Shown piece after piece: positions 44,128 to 54,730 of a stretch of DNA of 64,000 nucleotides. The notes beneath the pieces were generated by a model. It did not search any database. It was not told the origin of the DNA and saw nothing but the letters and a program-made list of their open reading frames with translations. The number at the start of each line of letters is the position of its first letter. Within the stretch, counting starts at the first letter, position 1. Made by a program: the position numbers and the translations under genes. Origin of the DNA: Burkholderia gladioli (GTDB taxonomy: Bacteria; Pseudomonadota; Gammaproteobacteria; Burkholderiales; Burkholderiaceae); contig NZ_CP009322.1 in assembly GCF_000959725.1 (NCBI RefSeq), positions 2,728,001 to 2,792,000 on the forward strand. The letters run 5' to 3'.

Positions 44128-44760
44128 ATGAAGCTGTTGCTGCTGGGTGCCACCGGCCTGGTGGGAAGCCGGGCCTTGAAGCTCGCGCTCGATAGCCGCG
44201 CGTTCTCCCAAGTCGTCGCCCCGACGCGAACGCCGCTGCCGCCCAACGCAAAACTGCTGAACCCGGTCGTGGCCCGCCTCGACGACTGGGTGCCGGCGCT
44301 GGCATCGCAGCAGTTCGATGCCGTCGTCTGCGCGCTGGGCACCACCCAGGCCAAGGCCGGCTCGAATGCCGCCTTCATTCATGTGGACTACCAACTGCCG
44401 CTGGTCTTCGCCAAGGCCGCGCATGCCGCGGGCGTCCCGGCCTTCGCGATCGTCACGGCGATGGGCGCGTCGGCGAGCTCCCGATTCTTCTATCCGAGAA
44501 CCAAGGGCGAGGTGGAACGCGATATCCAGGCGATCGGCTTTCGCTCGCTGACGATCTGCCGGCCCAGCCTGATCGACGGGCCGCGCAACGAGAGCCGGCA
44601 AGCGGAAGGCGCGGCGCTGAAGCTGGTCCGACTCCTGGCGCCCGTGCTGCCGAGGAAATGGCGCGTGAATCCCGCCGATTCCATCGCCGCCGCGTTGCTC
44701 GACGCGGTGCTCGCCGCGCAACCGGGTTGCCGCTGGATCCATTCGCGGGACATGAACTGA
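44128..44760 (+). CDS. NAD(P)-binding oxidoreductase (HTATIP2-like)
   Basis: 210 residues from the ATG at 44128, with GGAGACGGGAAG upstream. Rossmann start MKLLLLGATGLVGSRALKLA, then DAVVCALGTTQAKAGSN and VTAMGASASSRFFYPRTKGE typical of the HTATIP2/TIP30-like atypical SDR family. Cytoplasmic. Function unknown. Stand-alone. Confidence 0.85.
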   Translation: MKLLLLGATGLVGSRALKLALDSRAFSQVVAPTRTPLPPNAKLLNPVVARLDDWVPALASQQFDAVVCALGTTQAKAGSNAAFIHVDYQLPLVFAKAAHAAGVPAFAIVTAMGASASSRFFYPRTKGEVERDIQAIGFRSLTICRPSLIDGPRNESRQAEGAALKLVRLLAPVLPRKWRVNPADSIAAALLDAVLAAQPGCRWIHSRDMN

Positions 44761-44867
44761 AGAACTGAAATTCCGGCGCCATCGCTTCGGCTCCCTGACT
44801 ATCGCGCGCCGGCAGGCCATTGCGCCGCGCCCGCCACGATGATATAAAGCCGTGTCGGAAAAGGCAG

Positions 44868-44906
44868 ACTTGGTTTGGTAAGCCCAAGTCCTTTCGGTAA
44901 CGAAAG
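44868..44906 (+). promoter_or_regulatory. Two adjacent inverted repeats upstream of the FAD monooxygenase
   Basis: ACTTGG-N10-CCAAGT (44868-44889) and CTTTCG-GTAA-CGAAAG (44891-44906) lie about 130 bp before the monooxygenase start. They look like operators or hairpins. No regulator is assigned; the HxlR gene 2.6 kb downstream is a possible candidate. Confidence 0.45.
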
Positions 44907-45036
44907 CTCTGGTCTTTGGCCTCGTGCATGAGATCCCCGCGACGAACATGGAACGCCGTCCAGGCTTCCTCCCGTTCGTCCGTGTGGCGCTCAGCCTGAG
45001 AAACGCTCCGGTCGAACCTCGACAATGGAGCCGTTC

Positions 45037-46593
45037 ATGCACGATCACCCCCTCGATTCTCATGATGTCGTCATCGCGGGCGCGGGCCCCGTCGGGCTGT
45101 TTCTCGCCTGCGAACTGCGCCTGTTCAAGCTTTCCGTGCTGGTGCTGGAGCGCGCGCGAGCCCCGCAAGCGCCGCTGAAACGCCTGCCGTTCGGGCTGCG
45201 CGGCCTGTCGGTCGCCACGCTCGAAGCCTTCCATCGGCGAGGCCTGCTAGACGAGCTGCTGGCCGCGCAACAGGCGCGCGACGCGTCGGACAAGCCCGCC
45301 CCGGCTCCGCATTGGGCCGGCAAGTCGCACCAGCCCGGCGGCCACTTCGCCGGCATCCAGTTCCATCACGACGCGATCGACGGCTCGCGCTGGCCGTATC
45401 GGCTGCCGAGCCCGGCCGGCGAAGGCATGGCCGTCGAACTGGAGATGCTGGAGACCGTGCTGGCTCGGCGGGCCGTCGCGATGGGCGCCGAGATCCGGCG
45501 CGGCCACGAAGTCGATCGCCTGCTCGCCGGCAAGGACAGCGTGAGCGTTCGCGCTGGCGGCGAGAGTTTTCGCGGGCGCTGGCTGGTCGGTTGCGATGGC
45601 GGGCGCAGCACGGTTCGCAAGCTGGCCGGCATCGCCTTCGCCGGCACCGATCCCGAGTTCACCGGCTATTCGGTCGAAGCGGAGCTGCGCGATCCCCGAG
45701 CGCTGCGCCCCGGGCGGCATTACACGCCCCATGGCATGTACACCTTCACGCCGCCCGGCACCATCGCGATGGTGGACTTCGACGGCGGCGCTTGCCATCG
45801 AGGCCAACCGATCACGCTCGAGCATGCGCAAACCGTGCTGCGCCGCGTATCGGGTATCGACGTCGAACTGACTCGCCTGCTGCTCGCCAGCACCTGGACC
45901 GATCGCGCCTACCAGGCACGCACGTATCGCCAGGGGCGCGTTCTGCTTGCCGGCGATGCCGCGCATATTCACTCGCCGCTGGGCGGGCAGGGACTCAATC
46001 TCGGCATCGGCGATGCGATGAACCTGGCGTGGAAGCTGGCCTCGACGATGCGCGGCGGCACACCCGAAGCGATGCTCGATAGCTATCAAGCGGAGCGGCA
46101 TCCGGTGGGCGCAGGCATTCTCGACTGGTCGCGCGCGCAGGTGGCCTTGATGCGGCCGACGGCAAGCACGCGCGCCCTGGCGGCCATCATGCGCGACCTG
46201 GCGGCGACGGATGACGGCGCCGCGTACCTTGCCGAGCGCGTATGGGGTTTATCGTTGCGCTACCCGCTTGGCGATGGACACCCCTTGATGGGATGCAGCC
46301 TGCCGGAGTTCGAACTGGGCGACGGGACGCTGGCCGGTAGCCTGCTGCGCGACGGCAAGGGCTTGTTCCTCGATTTCGAGCGCGATCCGCAACGGCTGGC
46401 CGAGGTGCGTCGCTGGCAAGGGCGCGTGGCCTGTGTCGCGAGCGAAGCGAGGGATTCGCTGGGGCTGCGCGCGGTACTGGTACGGCCTGACGGGTTCGTT
46501 GCATGGGCAACCGACTCGCCGTCGGACGCAGCGGGACTTTCACAATCCCTCGGCCAGTGGTTCGGCGAGCCAGGCGATACAGACGACCTGTGA
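45037..46593 (+). CDS. FAD-dependent aromatic monooxygenase
   Basis: 518 residues. Start ATG 45037 chosen for GGAG 6 nt upstream. N-terminal FAD motif VVIAGAGPVGLFLACELR, middle VGCDGGRSTVRKLAG, and the second FAD motif LAGDAAHIHSPLGGQGLNLG with DAMNLAWKLA. This is the PHBH-fold group including phenol, polyketide and rifampicin monooxygenases. C-terminal thioredoxin-like part (about 420-518). Substrate unknown; the HxlR/SDR pair and inverted repeats nearby suggest inducible detoxification. Confidence 0.88.
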   Translation: MHDHPLDSHDVVIAGAGPVGLFLACELRLFKLSVLVLERARAPQAPLKRLPFGLRGLSVATLEAFHRRGLLDELLAAQQARDASDKPAPAPHWAGKSHQPGGHFAGIQFHHDAIDGSRWPYRLPSPAGEGMAVELEMLETVLARRAVAMGAEIRRGHEVDRLLAGKDSVSVRAGGESFRGRWLVGCDGGRSTVRKLAGIAFAGTDPEFTGYSVEAELRDPRALRPGRHYTPHGMYTFTPPGTIAMVDFDGGACHRGQPITLEHAQTVLRRVSGIDVELTRLLLASTWTDRAYQARTYRQGRVLLAGDAAHIHSPLGGQGLNLGIGDAMNLAWKLASTMRGGTPEAMLDSYQAERHPVGAGILDWSRAQVALMRPTASTRALAAIMRDLAATDDGAAYLAERVWGLSLRYPLGDGHPLMGCSLPEFELGDGTLAGSLLRDGKGLFLDFERDPQRLAEVRRWQGRVACVASEARDSLGLRAVLVRPDGFVAWATDSPSDAAGLSQSLGQWFGEPGDTDDL

Positions 46594-46629
46594 ACGCCAT
46601 GGCTGCCCGGCACGGAAGCCACGGCAAGC

Positions 46630-47445
46630 TCACAAGCCAGGCGACAAGCCGCCATCGATACGCAGGTTGACGCCGGTGATATAGCTCGCCAGCGGGCTCG
46701 CGAGGAAGGCGACGGCATTCGCGATCTCCTCCAGGCTGCCGACGCGGCCCACCGGCACCTGCGCGAACATCGGCAGCACGGCCCGCTCGACCTCCTCCCA
46801 AGGCGCGTCGCGGCCAGCCACGCCGCGCTCCGCGGCGACCTCGCGAAAACGCCGATCGAGACTCGCGCTGTGTATCGTGCCCGGCGATACCGCGTTGACG
46901 GTGATCCCGTGCGCCGCCACCGCCTTGGCCATCGACACCGTCATCGTGTTCATTGCCGCCTTGCAGGCCGAATAATCGGGCGCGGTGGCGGGCGGCATGA
47001 TGGCCGCGAGACTCGAGATATTGATCACGCGGCCCCATCGCGAGCGCTGCATGCCGGGCAGCAGACGCGTCGTGACGCGAACGGCGGCCAGCACGTTGCG
47101 ATCATAGGCGGATGCCCAGGAATCGGGCCTCGTCTCCGCCCAAGTTTCCTTCGCGCCGCCCGATCCGCCCGCGTTGTTGACCACGATATCGATCGATCCC
47201 GCGAGCCTTCGCGCATCGTCGACCAGGCGCTCGACCTCGGCCTCGCGCGTCAGGTCGCCGAGCACGACATGGGCGCGCCCGCCTCGCCGGACGATGTCGT
47301 CGGCCACCGCGCCGGCCTGGGCCGCGTCACGGCCATGCACCACCACCAGCGCGCCTTCCTGCGCGAGCTTCCTGGCGATCGCCTCGCCGATTCCCTTGCT
47401 GCTCCCGGTCACCAGGGCACGCTTTCCCTGCAGTTGCAAATCCAT
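46630..47445 (-). CDS. SDR-family oxidoreductase
   Basis: 271 residues with TGSSKGIG near 14, NNAGGSGGAK, ISSLAAIMPPATAPDYSACK (Ser, Tyr and Lys present) and the C-terminal SGVNLRIDGG-like TGVNLRIDGG. Divergent from the HxlR gene with a 51-bp gap, so that regulator probably controls it. Confidence 0.9.
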   Translation of the reverse strand: MDLQLQGKRALVTGSSKGIGEAIARKLAQEGALVVVHGRDAAQAGAVADDIVRRGGRAHVVLGDLTREAEVERLVDDARRLAGSIDIVVNNAGGSGGAKETWAETRPDSWASAYDRNVLAAVRVTTRLLPGMQRSRWGRVINISSLAAIMPPATAPDYSACKAAMNTMTVSMAKAVAAHGITVNAVSPGTIHSASLDRRFREVAAERGVAGRDAPWEEVERAVLPMFAQVPVGRVGSLEEIANAVAFLASPLASYITGVNLRIDGGLSPGL

Positions 47446-47496
47446 TGCGCCTCGCTCATTCTGGATTGTCGAATGTCGTCAGCGTAGAGAGGAACG

Positions 47497-47886
47497 ATGG
47501 ACCCAACCAGTACGCACTTTCATGTGCCTATCCCGCAGGATCAGCGCGATGCCTGCCTGGGGCCGGACGGCTCGGTCGCGCACGTGAGCCGCGTGATACG
47601 GATGATCCAGGGACGCTGGAAACTGCCGATCCTGTTCAGGCTCTATGCCGACCCGGCGCTGCGCACCTTGCGGATGAAACGCGACCTGCCCGGCATTTCG
47701 CAAAAGATGCTGACCCAGCATCTTCGCGAATTGGCGCACGACGGCCTGATCGAGCGAATCGATTTCGCAGAAAAACCCTTGCGGGTCGAATATCGTCTGA
47801 CTGAAATGGGGCAGGCCCTGCTGCCGGTGCTGATCGCCGCGCGCAGTTTCTCGACGCGCTATTCGGAGCCGGACCGAGCCCGATGA
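47497..47886 (+). CDS. HxlR-family regulator
   Basis: 129 residues; GAGAGGAACG before the ATG. The core MIQGRWKLPILFRLYADPAL, PGISQKMLTQHLRELAHDGL and VEYRLTEMGQALLPVL is typical of the HxlR winged helix. Divergent with the SDR gene (51 bp), its likely target. The IS5 element inserted 20 bp after its stop without harming it. Confidence 0.9.
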   Translation: MDPTSTHFHVPIPQDQRDACLGPDGSVAHVSRVIRMIQGRWKLPILFRLYADPALRTLRMKRDLPGISQKMLTQHLRELAHDGLIERIDFAEKPLRVEYRLTEMGQALLPVLIAARSFSTRYSEPDRAR

Positions 47887-47905
47887 TCCGTCCCGGTGTT
47901 CCTTA

Positions 47906-48818
47906 GAGACGGTTTCAAAAAGGGCCCGAGGGGCTGTTAACTTTCGCGGCGAGCTGTTAACCTCAGGCATCGGAACAACCGAGACGAGGAGATGGGCAAG
48001 CCAATCATCGACGACGAGTTGTGGACACTGATCGAGCCGTTACTGCCGCCATCCAAGCCACGGCGCAAGAAGAACCCGGGCCGCCTGCCGGTTTCGAATC
48101 GCGCCGCGCTGACCGGCATCTTGTTCGTTCTCAAGACCGGACTGCGCTGGCGCGATCTGCCTGCCGAGATGGGTTGCGGCTCGGGCGTGACATGTTGGCG
48201 ACGGCTACGCGATTGGCAGGCTGCCGGTGTGTGGGACCGTTTGCACGAGCTGCTGCTCGCGAAGCTGCGCGCAGCAGACCAAATCGACTTCTCGCGAGCC
48301 GCTGTCGATTCATCATCGATTCGCGCAGTTGGGGCGGGCCAAAAACTGGGCCAAACCCAACCGATCGCGCGCGACCCGGTTCCAAGCACCACATCGTCAC
48401 CGACGCCAACGGCACGCCGCTTGCCGCGATCCTGACCGGCGCGAACGTCAACGATGTCACGCAATTGCTGCCGCTGATTGACGCGATTGCGCCGATTCGC
48501 GGACTGCGAGGCCACCCGCTGCAAAGACCGCGTGTGGTCTACGCCGATCGAGGATACGACTCCGAGCGACATCGACGAGCGTTGCGCAATCGCGGTATTG
48601 AGCCGGTGATCGCCAGGCGCCGTACCGAACACGGCAGCGGCCTTGGCAAATATCGCTGGGTCGTTGAACGCACGCATGCTTGGCTGCATCACTTCCGTCG
48701 CCTCCGTATTCGTTTCGAGCGACGTGCGGACATTCACGGCGCGTTCCTCAAACTCGGTTGCTGCCTGATCTGCTGGAATACCCTTCGGCGCGTCGAGCAG
48801 CCTTTATGAAACCGTCTC
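47906..48818 (+). mobile_element. IS5-family insertion sequence (IS427-like group)
   Basis: Terminal inverted repeats: left GAGACGGTTTCAAAAAGG from 47906, right complement GAGACGGTTTCATAAAGG ending at 48818 (17 of 18 match). TTA target duplication flanks it (47903-47905 and 48819-48821). Length 913 bp. It encodes a transposase in two overlapping frames. Inserted between the HxlR gene and the opp promoter region. Confidence 0.9.
47992..48809 (+). CDS. IS5-family transposase, two-frame
   Basis: Frame 1 (47992-48435) starts MGKPIIDDELWTLIEPLLPP and carries the N-terminal part to VDSSSIRAVGAG. Frame 2, on -1 relative to it, carries GSKHHIVTDANGTPLA, RVVYADRGYDSERH and YRWVVERTHAWLHHFRRL with the DDE residues. 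The shift point is five A at 48341-48345. IS427-like elements often use programmed -1 frameshifting here, so this is probably a functional fusion of about 270 residues rather than decay. Confidence 0.8.
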
Positions 48819-48933
48819 TTATCACGCTCGCTGCAATCAAAATGAAAACCCGGCGATTCACATCGATAACGCAGCCGGAACAGACGTCCCCGTCCATATC
48901 AATCTAATTTAGTTACTTTTCATCAAACATTTT

Positions 48934-48962
48934 TTGACGCCCTGATTTCGGTCTGCTATGGT
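48934..48962 (+). promoter_or_regulatory. Sigma-70-type promoter of the opp operon
   Basis: TTGACG (48934-48939), 17-nt spacer, TATGGT (48957-48962) in an AT-rich segment. Gives a leader of about 230 nt before oppA. The IS5 right end is 115 bp upstream and does not disrupt it. Confidence 0.6.
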
Positions 48963-49086
48963 TCCTTCCACTGTAAGCATGCGGCGTCCCATGCCGTGGC
49001 CGGCAACGCTATAGAGAGCGGCCTCGGCGCGGGTAATCCCTGATATCGACGGGATTTCCGCCCGGAGAATGACCAGGATTACTAAT

Positions 49087-49131
49087 ATGAAAGACAAGCA
49101 TCATGGGCCCCTTCTTTCGTCTCATTCGTAA
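49087..49131 (+). CDS. Possible 14-codon leader peptide upstream of oppA
   Basis: ATG at 49087 after CCAGGATTACTAAT opens a 14-codon frame (MKDKHHGPLLSSHS) ending at TAA 49131, about 68 nt before oppA. Could regulate opp translation or be chance. Low support. Confidence 0.25.
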   Translation: MKDKHHGPLLSSHS

Positions 49132-49198
49132 ATATCCCCGGCGTCGCACGCGGTAAATCCGCCTCCGCTCCCCTCGTTCCCTCTGTCAATCGCACACG

Positions 49199-50815
49199 AT
49201 GAAACATACGCATGCCATGGCGGCCGTGCTGGCCGCGCTCGCCCTCACCGCGGCCTCCACCGCGTCTGCCGTCAACGTCCCGGCGAACGTCACGCTGGCC
49301 GCGCAGCAGGACATCACGCGCCAGGTGCCGGCCGAGGTCGAGTCGCTCGATCCCGCCCATATCGAATCCTGGACCGGCAACACCATCGGCCTGGACCTGT
49401 TCGAGGGCCTGGCCCGGATCGACGCCGACGGCAAGCTGGTGCCGGGCGTCGCGCAATCGTGGGAGCACCCGTCGCCCGATACCTGGGTGTTCAAGCTGCG
49501 TCACGACGCGAAGTGGAGCAATGGCCAGCCGGTGACCGCGGCAGATTTCGTCTATGCCTGGCAGCGCGTGGTGGACCCGAAGACGGGCTCGAAATACACC
49601 ATCCTGGTGGAGTTCATCAAGAACGCGAAGGCCGTGATCGCCGGCAAGCAGCCGCCCTCGGCGCTGGCCGTGCGCGCGGTGGACCCGTACACGCTCGAGG
49701 TGAAGACCGAGAACCCGGTGGCCTTCTTCCCGGAACTGACCGCGATGGCTCCGCTGGTGCCGGTCAACAAGGATGACGTGACCAAGTTCGGCGACGCCTG
49801 GACGCGTCCGCAGAACATCGTCAGCAACGGCGCCTACAAGCTGGTGGACTGGCAGCCGAACAACCGCATCCTCGCGACCAAGAACGACAAGTACTGGAAT
49901 ACCGGCAAGGTGGTGATCAAGAACGTCACCTATCTGCCGATCGAAAGCGACGATACGGCAATGCGCATGTATCAATCCGGCCAGATCGACTACACCTATT
50001 CGATCCCCGCTGGCGTGTTCAACCAAGTCAGCAAGCAGTTCGGCAAGGAGTTGCGCCCGGGCCTGCAGCTCGCGACCTACTACTTCTACATGAAGAACAG
50101 CGACGCGGCCTTCAAGGACAAACGCGTGCGCCAGGCGCTGTCGATGGTGCTCGATCGCGACATCCTCACCTCCAAGCTCACGCAGGCCGGCGAAGTGCCG
50201 ATGTACGGCCTGATGCCGAACGGCACCAAGGGCGTGCAGCCGTTCAAGCCCGACTGGGCCGCCTGGCCGATGGCCAAGCGCGTCGACTACGCGAAGAACC
50301 TGCTCAAGCAGGCCGGTTATTCCGATGCCAACCCGCTGAGCTTCACGCTGACCTACAACACCAGCGACCTGCACAAGAAGGTGGCCCTGTTCGCCGCCTC
50401 GGAATGGCGCACCAAGCTGGGCGTGACCGCCAAGCTCGAAAACGTCGAATTCAAGGTGCTGATGAAGCTGCGCCACGACGGCAAGGTAGCGATGGCGCGC
50501 GACGGCTGGTTCGCCGACTACAACGACGCGATGACCTTCTTCGACCTGATCCGTTGCGGCAGCGCGCAGAACACGGTGGGCTACTGCAATCCGAAGGTCG
50601 ACCAACTGATCGACCAGGCCAACCAGAAGCTCGACGACAAGGAACGCACCGCGCTGCTGACGCAGGCGCACGACCTGGCGATGAACGACTACCCGATGCT
50701 GCCGCTGTTCCAGTATTCGGCGGACCGCCTCGTCAAGTCCTATGTCGGCGGCTACTCGCTGAACAACGTGATCGACATGCGTGCCTCGCAAGACATGTAT
50801 CTGATCAAGCACTGA
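49199..50815 (+). CDS. oppA: Oligopeptide ABC transporter, periplasmic binding protein
   Basis: 538 residues. Signal peptide to about residue 24 (TAASTASAVNV). Close in layout to E. coli OppA: ESLDPAHIESWTGNTIGLDL, DAKWSNGQPVTAADFVYAWQ, RPQNIVSNGAYKLVDWQPN, RVRQALSMVLDRDI and LTYNTSDLHKKVALF. It binds peptides for import. First gene of a five-gene operon; strong match in length (OppA about 540). Confidence 0.93.
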   Translation: MKHTHAMAAVLAALALTAASTASAVNVPANVTLAAQQDITRQVPAEVESLDPAHIESWTGNTIGLDLFEGLARIDADGKLVPGVAQSWEHPSPDTWVFKLRHDAKWSNGQPVTAADFVYAWQRVVDPKTGSKYTILVEFIKNAKAVIAGKQPPSALAVRAVDPYTLEVKTENPVAFFPELTAMAPLVPVNKDDVTKFGDAWTRPQNIVSNGAYKLVDWQPNNRILATKNDKYWNTGKVVIKNVTYLPIESDDTAMRMYQSGQIDYTYSIPAGVFNQVSKQFGKELRPGLQLATYYFYMKNSDAAFKDKRVRQALSMVLDRDILTSKLTQAGEVPMYGLMPNGTKGVQPFKPDWAAWPMAKRVDYAKNLLKQAGYSDANPLSFTLTYNTSDLHKKVALFAASEWRTKLGVTAKLENVEFKVLMKLRHDGKVAMARDGWFADYNDAMTFFDLIRCGSAQNTVGYCNPKVDQLIDQANQKLDDKERTALLTQAHDLAMNDYPMLPLFQYSADRLVKSYVGGYSLNNVIDMRASQDMYLIKH

Positions 50816-50828
50816 GGCGGAACGCATC

Positions 50829-51767
50829 ATGCTGGCCTACGCACTGCGACGCACGCTCTGGGCGATCCCGACGATCCTCGCCGTGATCACCGTCTGCTAC
50901 CTGCTGCTGCACTTCACGCCGGGCGGGCCGTTCGACAGCGAGAAGCAGCTGTCGGCGGCCACCATCGCGAACCTGAACGCGAAGTACCACCTCGACGCGC
51001 CGCTGTGGAAGCAGTACCTGCTGTACCTGAACTCGCTGCTGCATGGCGACCTCGGGCCTTCGTTCCGCTACGTCGACTGGTCCGTCAACGACCTGGTGCG
51101 CAAGGCCCTGCCGGTCAGCCTCGGGGTGGGCGGCGTCTCGATCCCGATCGCGATCGTGCTCGGCGTGCTGCTCGGCACCGTCGCCGCGGTGCGCCGCGAC
51201 AGCCTGATCGATCGCTTCGTGATGCTGATCGGCAACTTCGGCAACGTGATCCCGCCGTTCGTGCTGGGTCCGGTGCTGGTGCTGATCTTCGCGATCGCCT
51301 TGAAGACCTCCGAGGGCCATGGCTGGCTGCCCGCGGGCGGCTGGGGCGACGGCGGCTGGCAGTATCGCGTGCTGCCGATCCTGCTGCTCACGCTGATCAA
51401 CGTCTCGCTGCTGGCGCGCGTGATGCGCGGCTCGATGATCGAGACGCTGTCGAGCAACTACATCCGTACCGCGCGCGCCAAGGGCCTGCCGGGACGCACC
51501 ATCGTGCTGCGCCACGCGCTCAAGCCGGCGCTGATGCCGGTGGTGTCGCTGTTCGGCACGGTCTGCATCTCCTCCATCACCGCCGCGGTGGTCACCGAAT
51601 CGGTGTTCGCCCTGCCCGGGCTCGGGCAACTGGTCGTGAACGGCGCGATCAACCGCGACTACACGCTGGTGCTCGGCCTGGTGGTGCTGACCACGGTCTG
51701 CGCGGTGCTGTTCAACCTGCTGGTCGACCTCGCCTATGCGTGGCTCGACCCGCGCATCCGCTATTGA
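50829..51767 (+). CDS. oppB: Oligopeptide ABC transporter permease OppB
   Basis: 312 residues, about six membrane segments. N-terminus LRRTLWAIPTILAVITVCYL; the EAA loop SSNYIRTARAKGLPGRTIVL couples to the ATPases; C-terminal AVVTESVFALPGLGQLVVNG. 13 nt after oppA. Confidence 0.93.
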   Translation: MLAYALRRTLWAIPTILAVITVCYLLLHFTPGGPFDSEKQLSAATIANLNAKYHLDAPLWKQYLLYLNSLLHGDLGPSFRYVDWSVNDLVRKALPVSLGVGGVSIPIAIVLGVLLGTVAAVRRDSLIDRFVMLIGNFGNVIPPFVLGPVLVLIFAIALKTSEGHGWLPAGGWGDGGWQYRVLPILLLTLINVSLLARVMRGSMIETLSSNYIRTARAKGLPGRTIVLRHALKPALMPVVSLFGTVCISSITAAVVTESVFALPGLGQLVVNGAINRDYTLVLGLVVLTTVCAVLFNLLVDLAYAWLDPRIRY

Positions 51768-51780
51768 GAGGGGCGCAACC

Positions 51781-52680
51781 ATGACGCCTGCCGCAACTCC
51801 CGCCGAAGCCAAGCCGGCCGACGCGCCGGTGCGCTCGCGCACGCCGCTCGAACTGGCGGCCGCGCGCTTCGTGCGCAACCGCGCCGCCATGTTCAGCCTG
51901 GCGCTGCTGATCCTGATCGCGCTGGCCTGCTTCGTCGGCCCGCTGCTGCTGCCCAACGATCCCACCGCCAGCGACTGGTCCTCGATCAGCCTGCCGCCCA
52001 CGCTAGCCGGCATGCACTGGTTGGGCACCGACGAACTCGGCCGTGACCTGCTCGCACGCACCCTGGTGGGCGGGCGCGTCTCGCTCGAGGTCGGGCTGCT
52101 GGGCACCCTGGTGTCCGGCCTGTTCGGCGTGGCCTGGGGCGCCATCGCCGGCTTCGCGGGCGGCCGCACCGATTCCGTGATGATGCGCATCGTCGACATG
52201 ATGTACGCGATCCCCTACCTGCTGATCGCGATCCTGATGATGACGCTGTTCGGCCGCTCCTTCATCCTGGTGGTGCTGACCATCAGCGCCTTCTCCTGGC
52301 TCGACATGGCGCGCGTGGTGCGCGGCCAGACGCTGTCGCTGCGCACCCGTGAATTCGTCGACGCCTCGCGCGCGATCGGCGTGACGCCCGGCACCATCGT
52401 GCGCCGCCATATCGTGCCGAACCTGCTTGGCGTGGTGGTGGTGTACGCAACCGTCAGCGTGCCCGGCATCATCCTCACCGAATCGGTGCTGTCCTTCCTC
52501 GGGCTGGGCGTGCAGGAACCGATGACGAGCTGGGGCATGCTGATCCAGGACGGCGCGCAGAAGCTCGACGGCATGCCCTGGCTGCTGCTGGCGCCCGCCG
52601 TGCTGCTTTGCGTGACGCTCTACTGCGTGAACTTCCTCGGGGATGGTTTGCGCGACGCACTCGATCCGAAGGACCGCTGA
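51781..52680 (+). CDS. oppC: Oligopeptide ABC transporter permease OppC
   Basis: 299 residues from the ATG at 51781, with GAGGGGCG upstream; an in-frame start at 51736 would overlap oppB. N-terminal cytoplasmic leader and first TM (MFSLALLILIALACFVGPLL), GTDELGRDLLARTLVGGRVS, and the EAA loop REFVDASRAIGVTPGTIV. Partner of OppB. Confidence 0.92.
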   Translation: MTPAATPAEAKPADAPVRSRTPLELAAARFVRNRAAMFSLALLILIALACFVGPLLLPNDPTASDWSSISLPPTLAGMHWLGTDELGRDLLARTLVGGRVSLEVGLLGTLVSGLFGVAWGAIAGFAGGRTDSVMMRIVDMMYAIPYLLIAILMMTLFGRSFILVVLTISAFSWLDMARVVRGQTLSLRTREFVDASRAIGVTPGTIVRRHIVPNLLGVVVVYATVSVPGIILTESVLSFLGLGVQEPMTSWGMLIQDGAQKLDGMPWLLLAPAVLLCVTLYCVNFLGDGLRDALDPKDR

Positions 52681-52681
52681 C

Positions 52682-53667
<986 letters not shown>

Positions 53668-53671
<4 letters not shown>

Positions 53672-54693
53672 GCACCGCCGAACTCGCTTCAACGAATGCC
53701 GCGACGGCCGATACGCTGCTGGCCGTGCGCGATCTCAAGGTGCATTTTCGCGTGCCGCTCGGTGGGTATCCGTGGTCGGGCAAGGGAACGCTGCGCGCGG
53801 TCGATGGCGTGTCGTTCGACGTGCGCCGCGGGGAGACGGTTGGTCTGGTCGGGGAGTCGGGCTGCGGGAAGTCGACGCTCGCGCGTGCGCTGATCGGGCT
53901 GGTGCCGGTGACCGAGGGCAGCGTGCAGTGGCGCGGCGAGACGATGGTGTCGGGCTCGCGCCGCGATACGCGCACCATGCGCCGCGAGATGCAGATGATC
54001 TTCCAGGATCCGCTCGCCTCGCTCGACCCGCGCATGACGATCGAGCAGGTAGTAGCCGAGCCGCTGGTGACGCATCAGCCGGGGCTCGGGCGGGAGGAGA
54101 TCCGGCTGCGCGTGCGGACCATGCTCGAGCGCGTGGGCTTGAATGCGCATCATCTGATGCGCTATCCGCATGAGTTCTCGGGTGGACAATGTCAACGTAT
54201 CGGCATCGCGCGTGCGTTGATCGGCGAACCGCGGCTGGTGATCTGCGATGAGCCGGTGTCGGCGCTGGATGTGTCGATTCAGGCGCAGATCGTGAACCTG
54301 CTGCGCGACCTGCAGCGGGAGCTTTCGCTGTCCTACCTGTTCGTGGCGCATGACCTGGCGGTGGTGAAGGCGATCAGCCAGCGAGTGCTGGTGATGTACC
54401 TCGGGCGCGTGATGGAGTTCGGGGCTCGGCATGATGTGTATGGCGTGCCTCAGCATCCTTATACGAAGGCGCTGCTGGCGGCGGCGCCGACGCCGGATCC
54501 GGCACGCGAGCGCGCGCGGCGGCCCTTGCTGCTTTCCGGCGAGATGCCCTCGCCGATGAATCCGCCTTCGGGTTGTGCGTTTCGAACGCGGTGTCCGGAT
54601 GCGATCGAGGCTTGCGCGCAGGACAGACCGCTGCCGGAAGTGCGGGGTGGGTCGGCGGCGCGGGTGGCTTGTATTCGGGCGGGTGTGGCCTGA
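53668..54693 (+). CDS. oppF: Oligopeptide ABC transporter ATPase OppF
   Basis: 341 residues. ATGA overlap with oppD. Walker A GESGCGKSTLARAL, IFQDPLASLDPRM, signature SGGQCQRIGIARALIG, Walker B VICDEPVSALD, C-terminal GCAFRTRCPDAIEAC. The last third uses more G- and T-ending codons than oppA to oppD, a mild and unexplained change. Confidence 0.93.
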
Positions 54694-54730
54694 GGCTCAA
54701 CGACATGCGGGATGAGCGCGGTATCGTCGC

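Noticed and set aside
47992..48809. IS5 transposase as a decayed pseudogene
   Set aside because: The single -1 shift lies at an A-run where related elements frameshift, and both ends of the element are intact.
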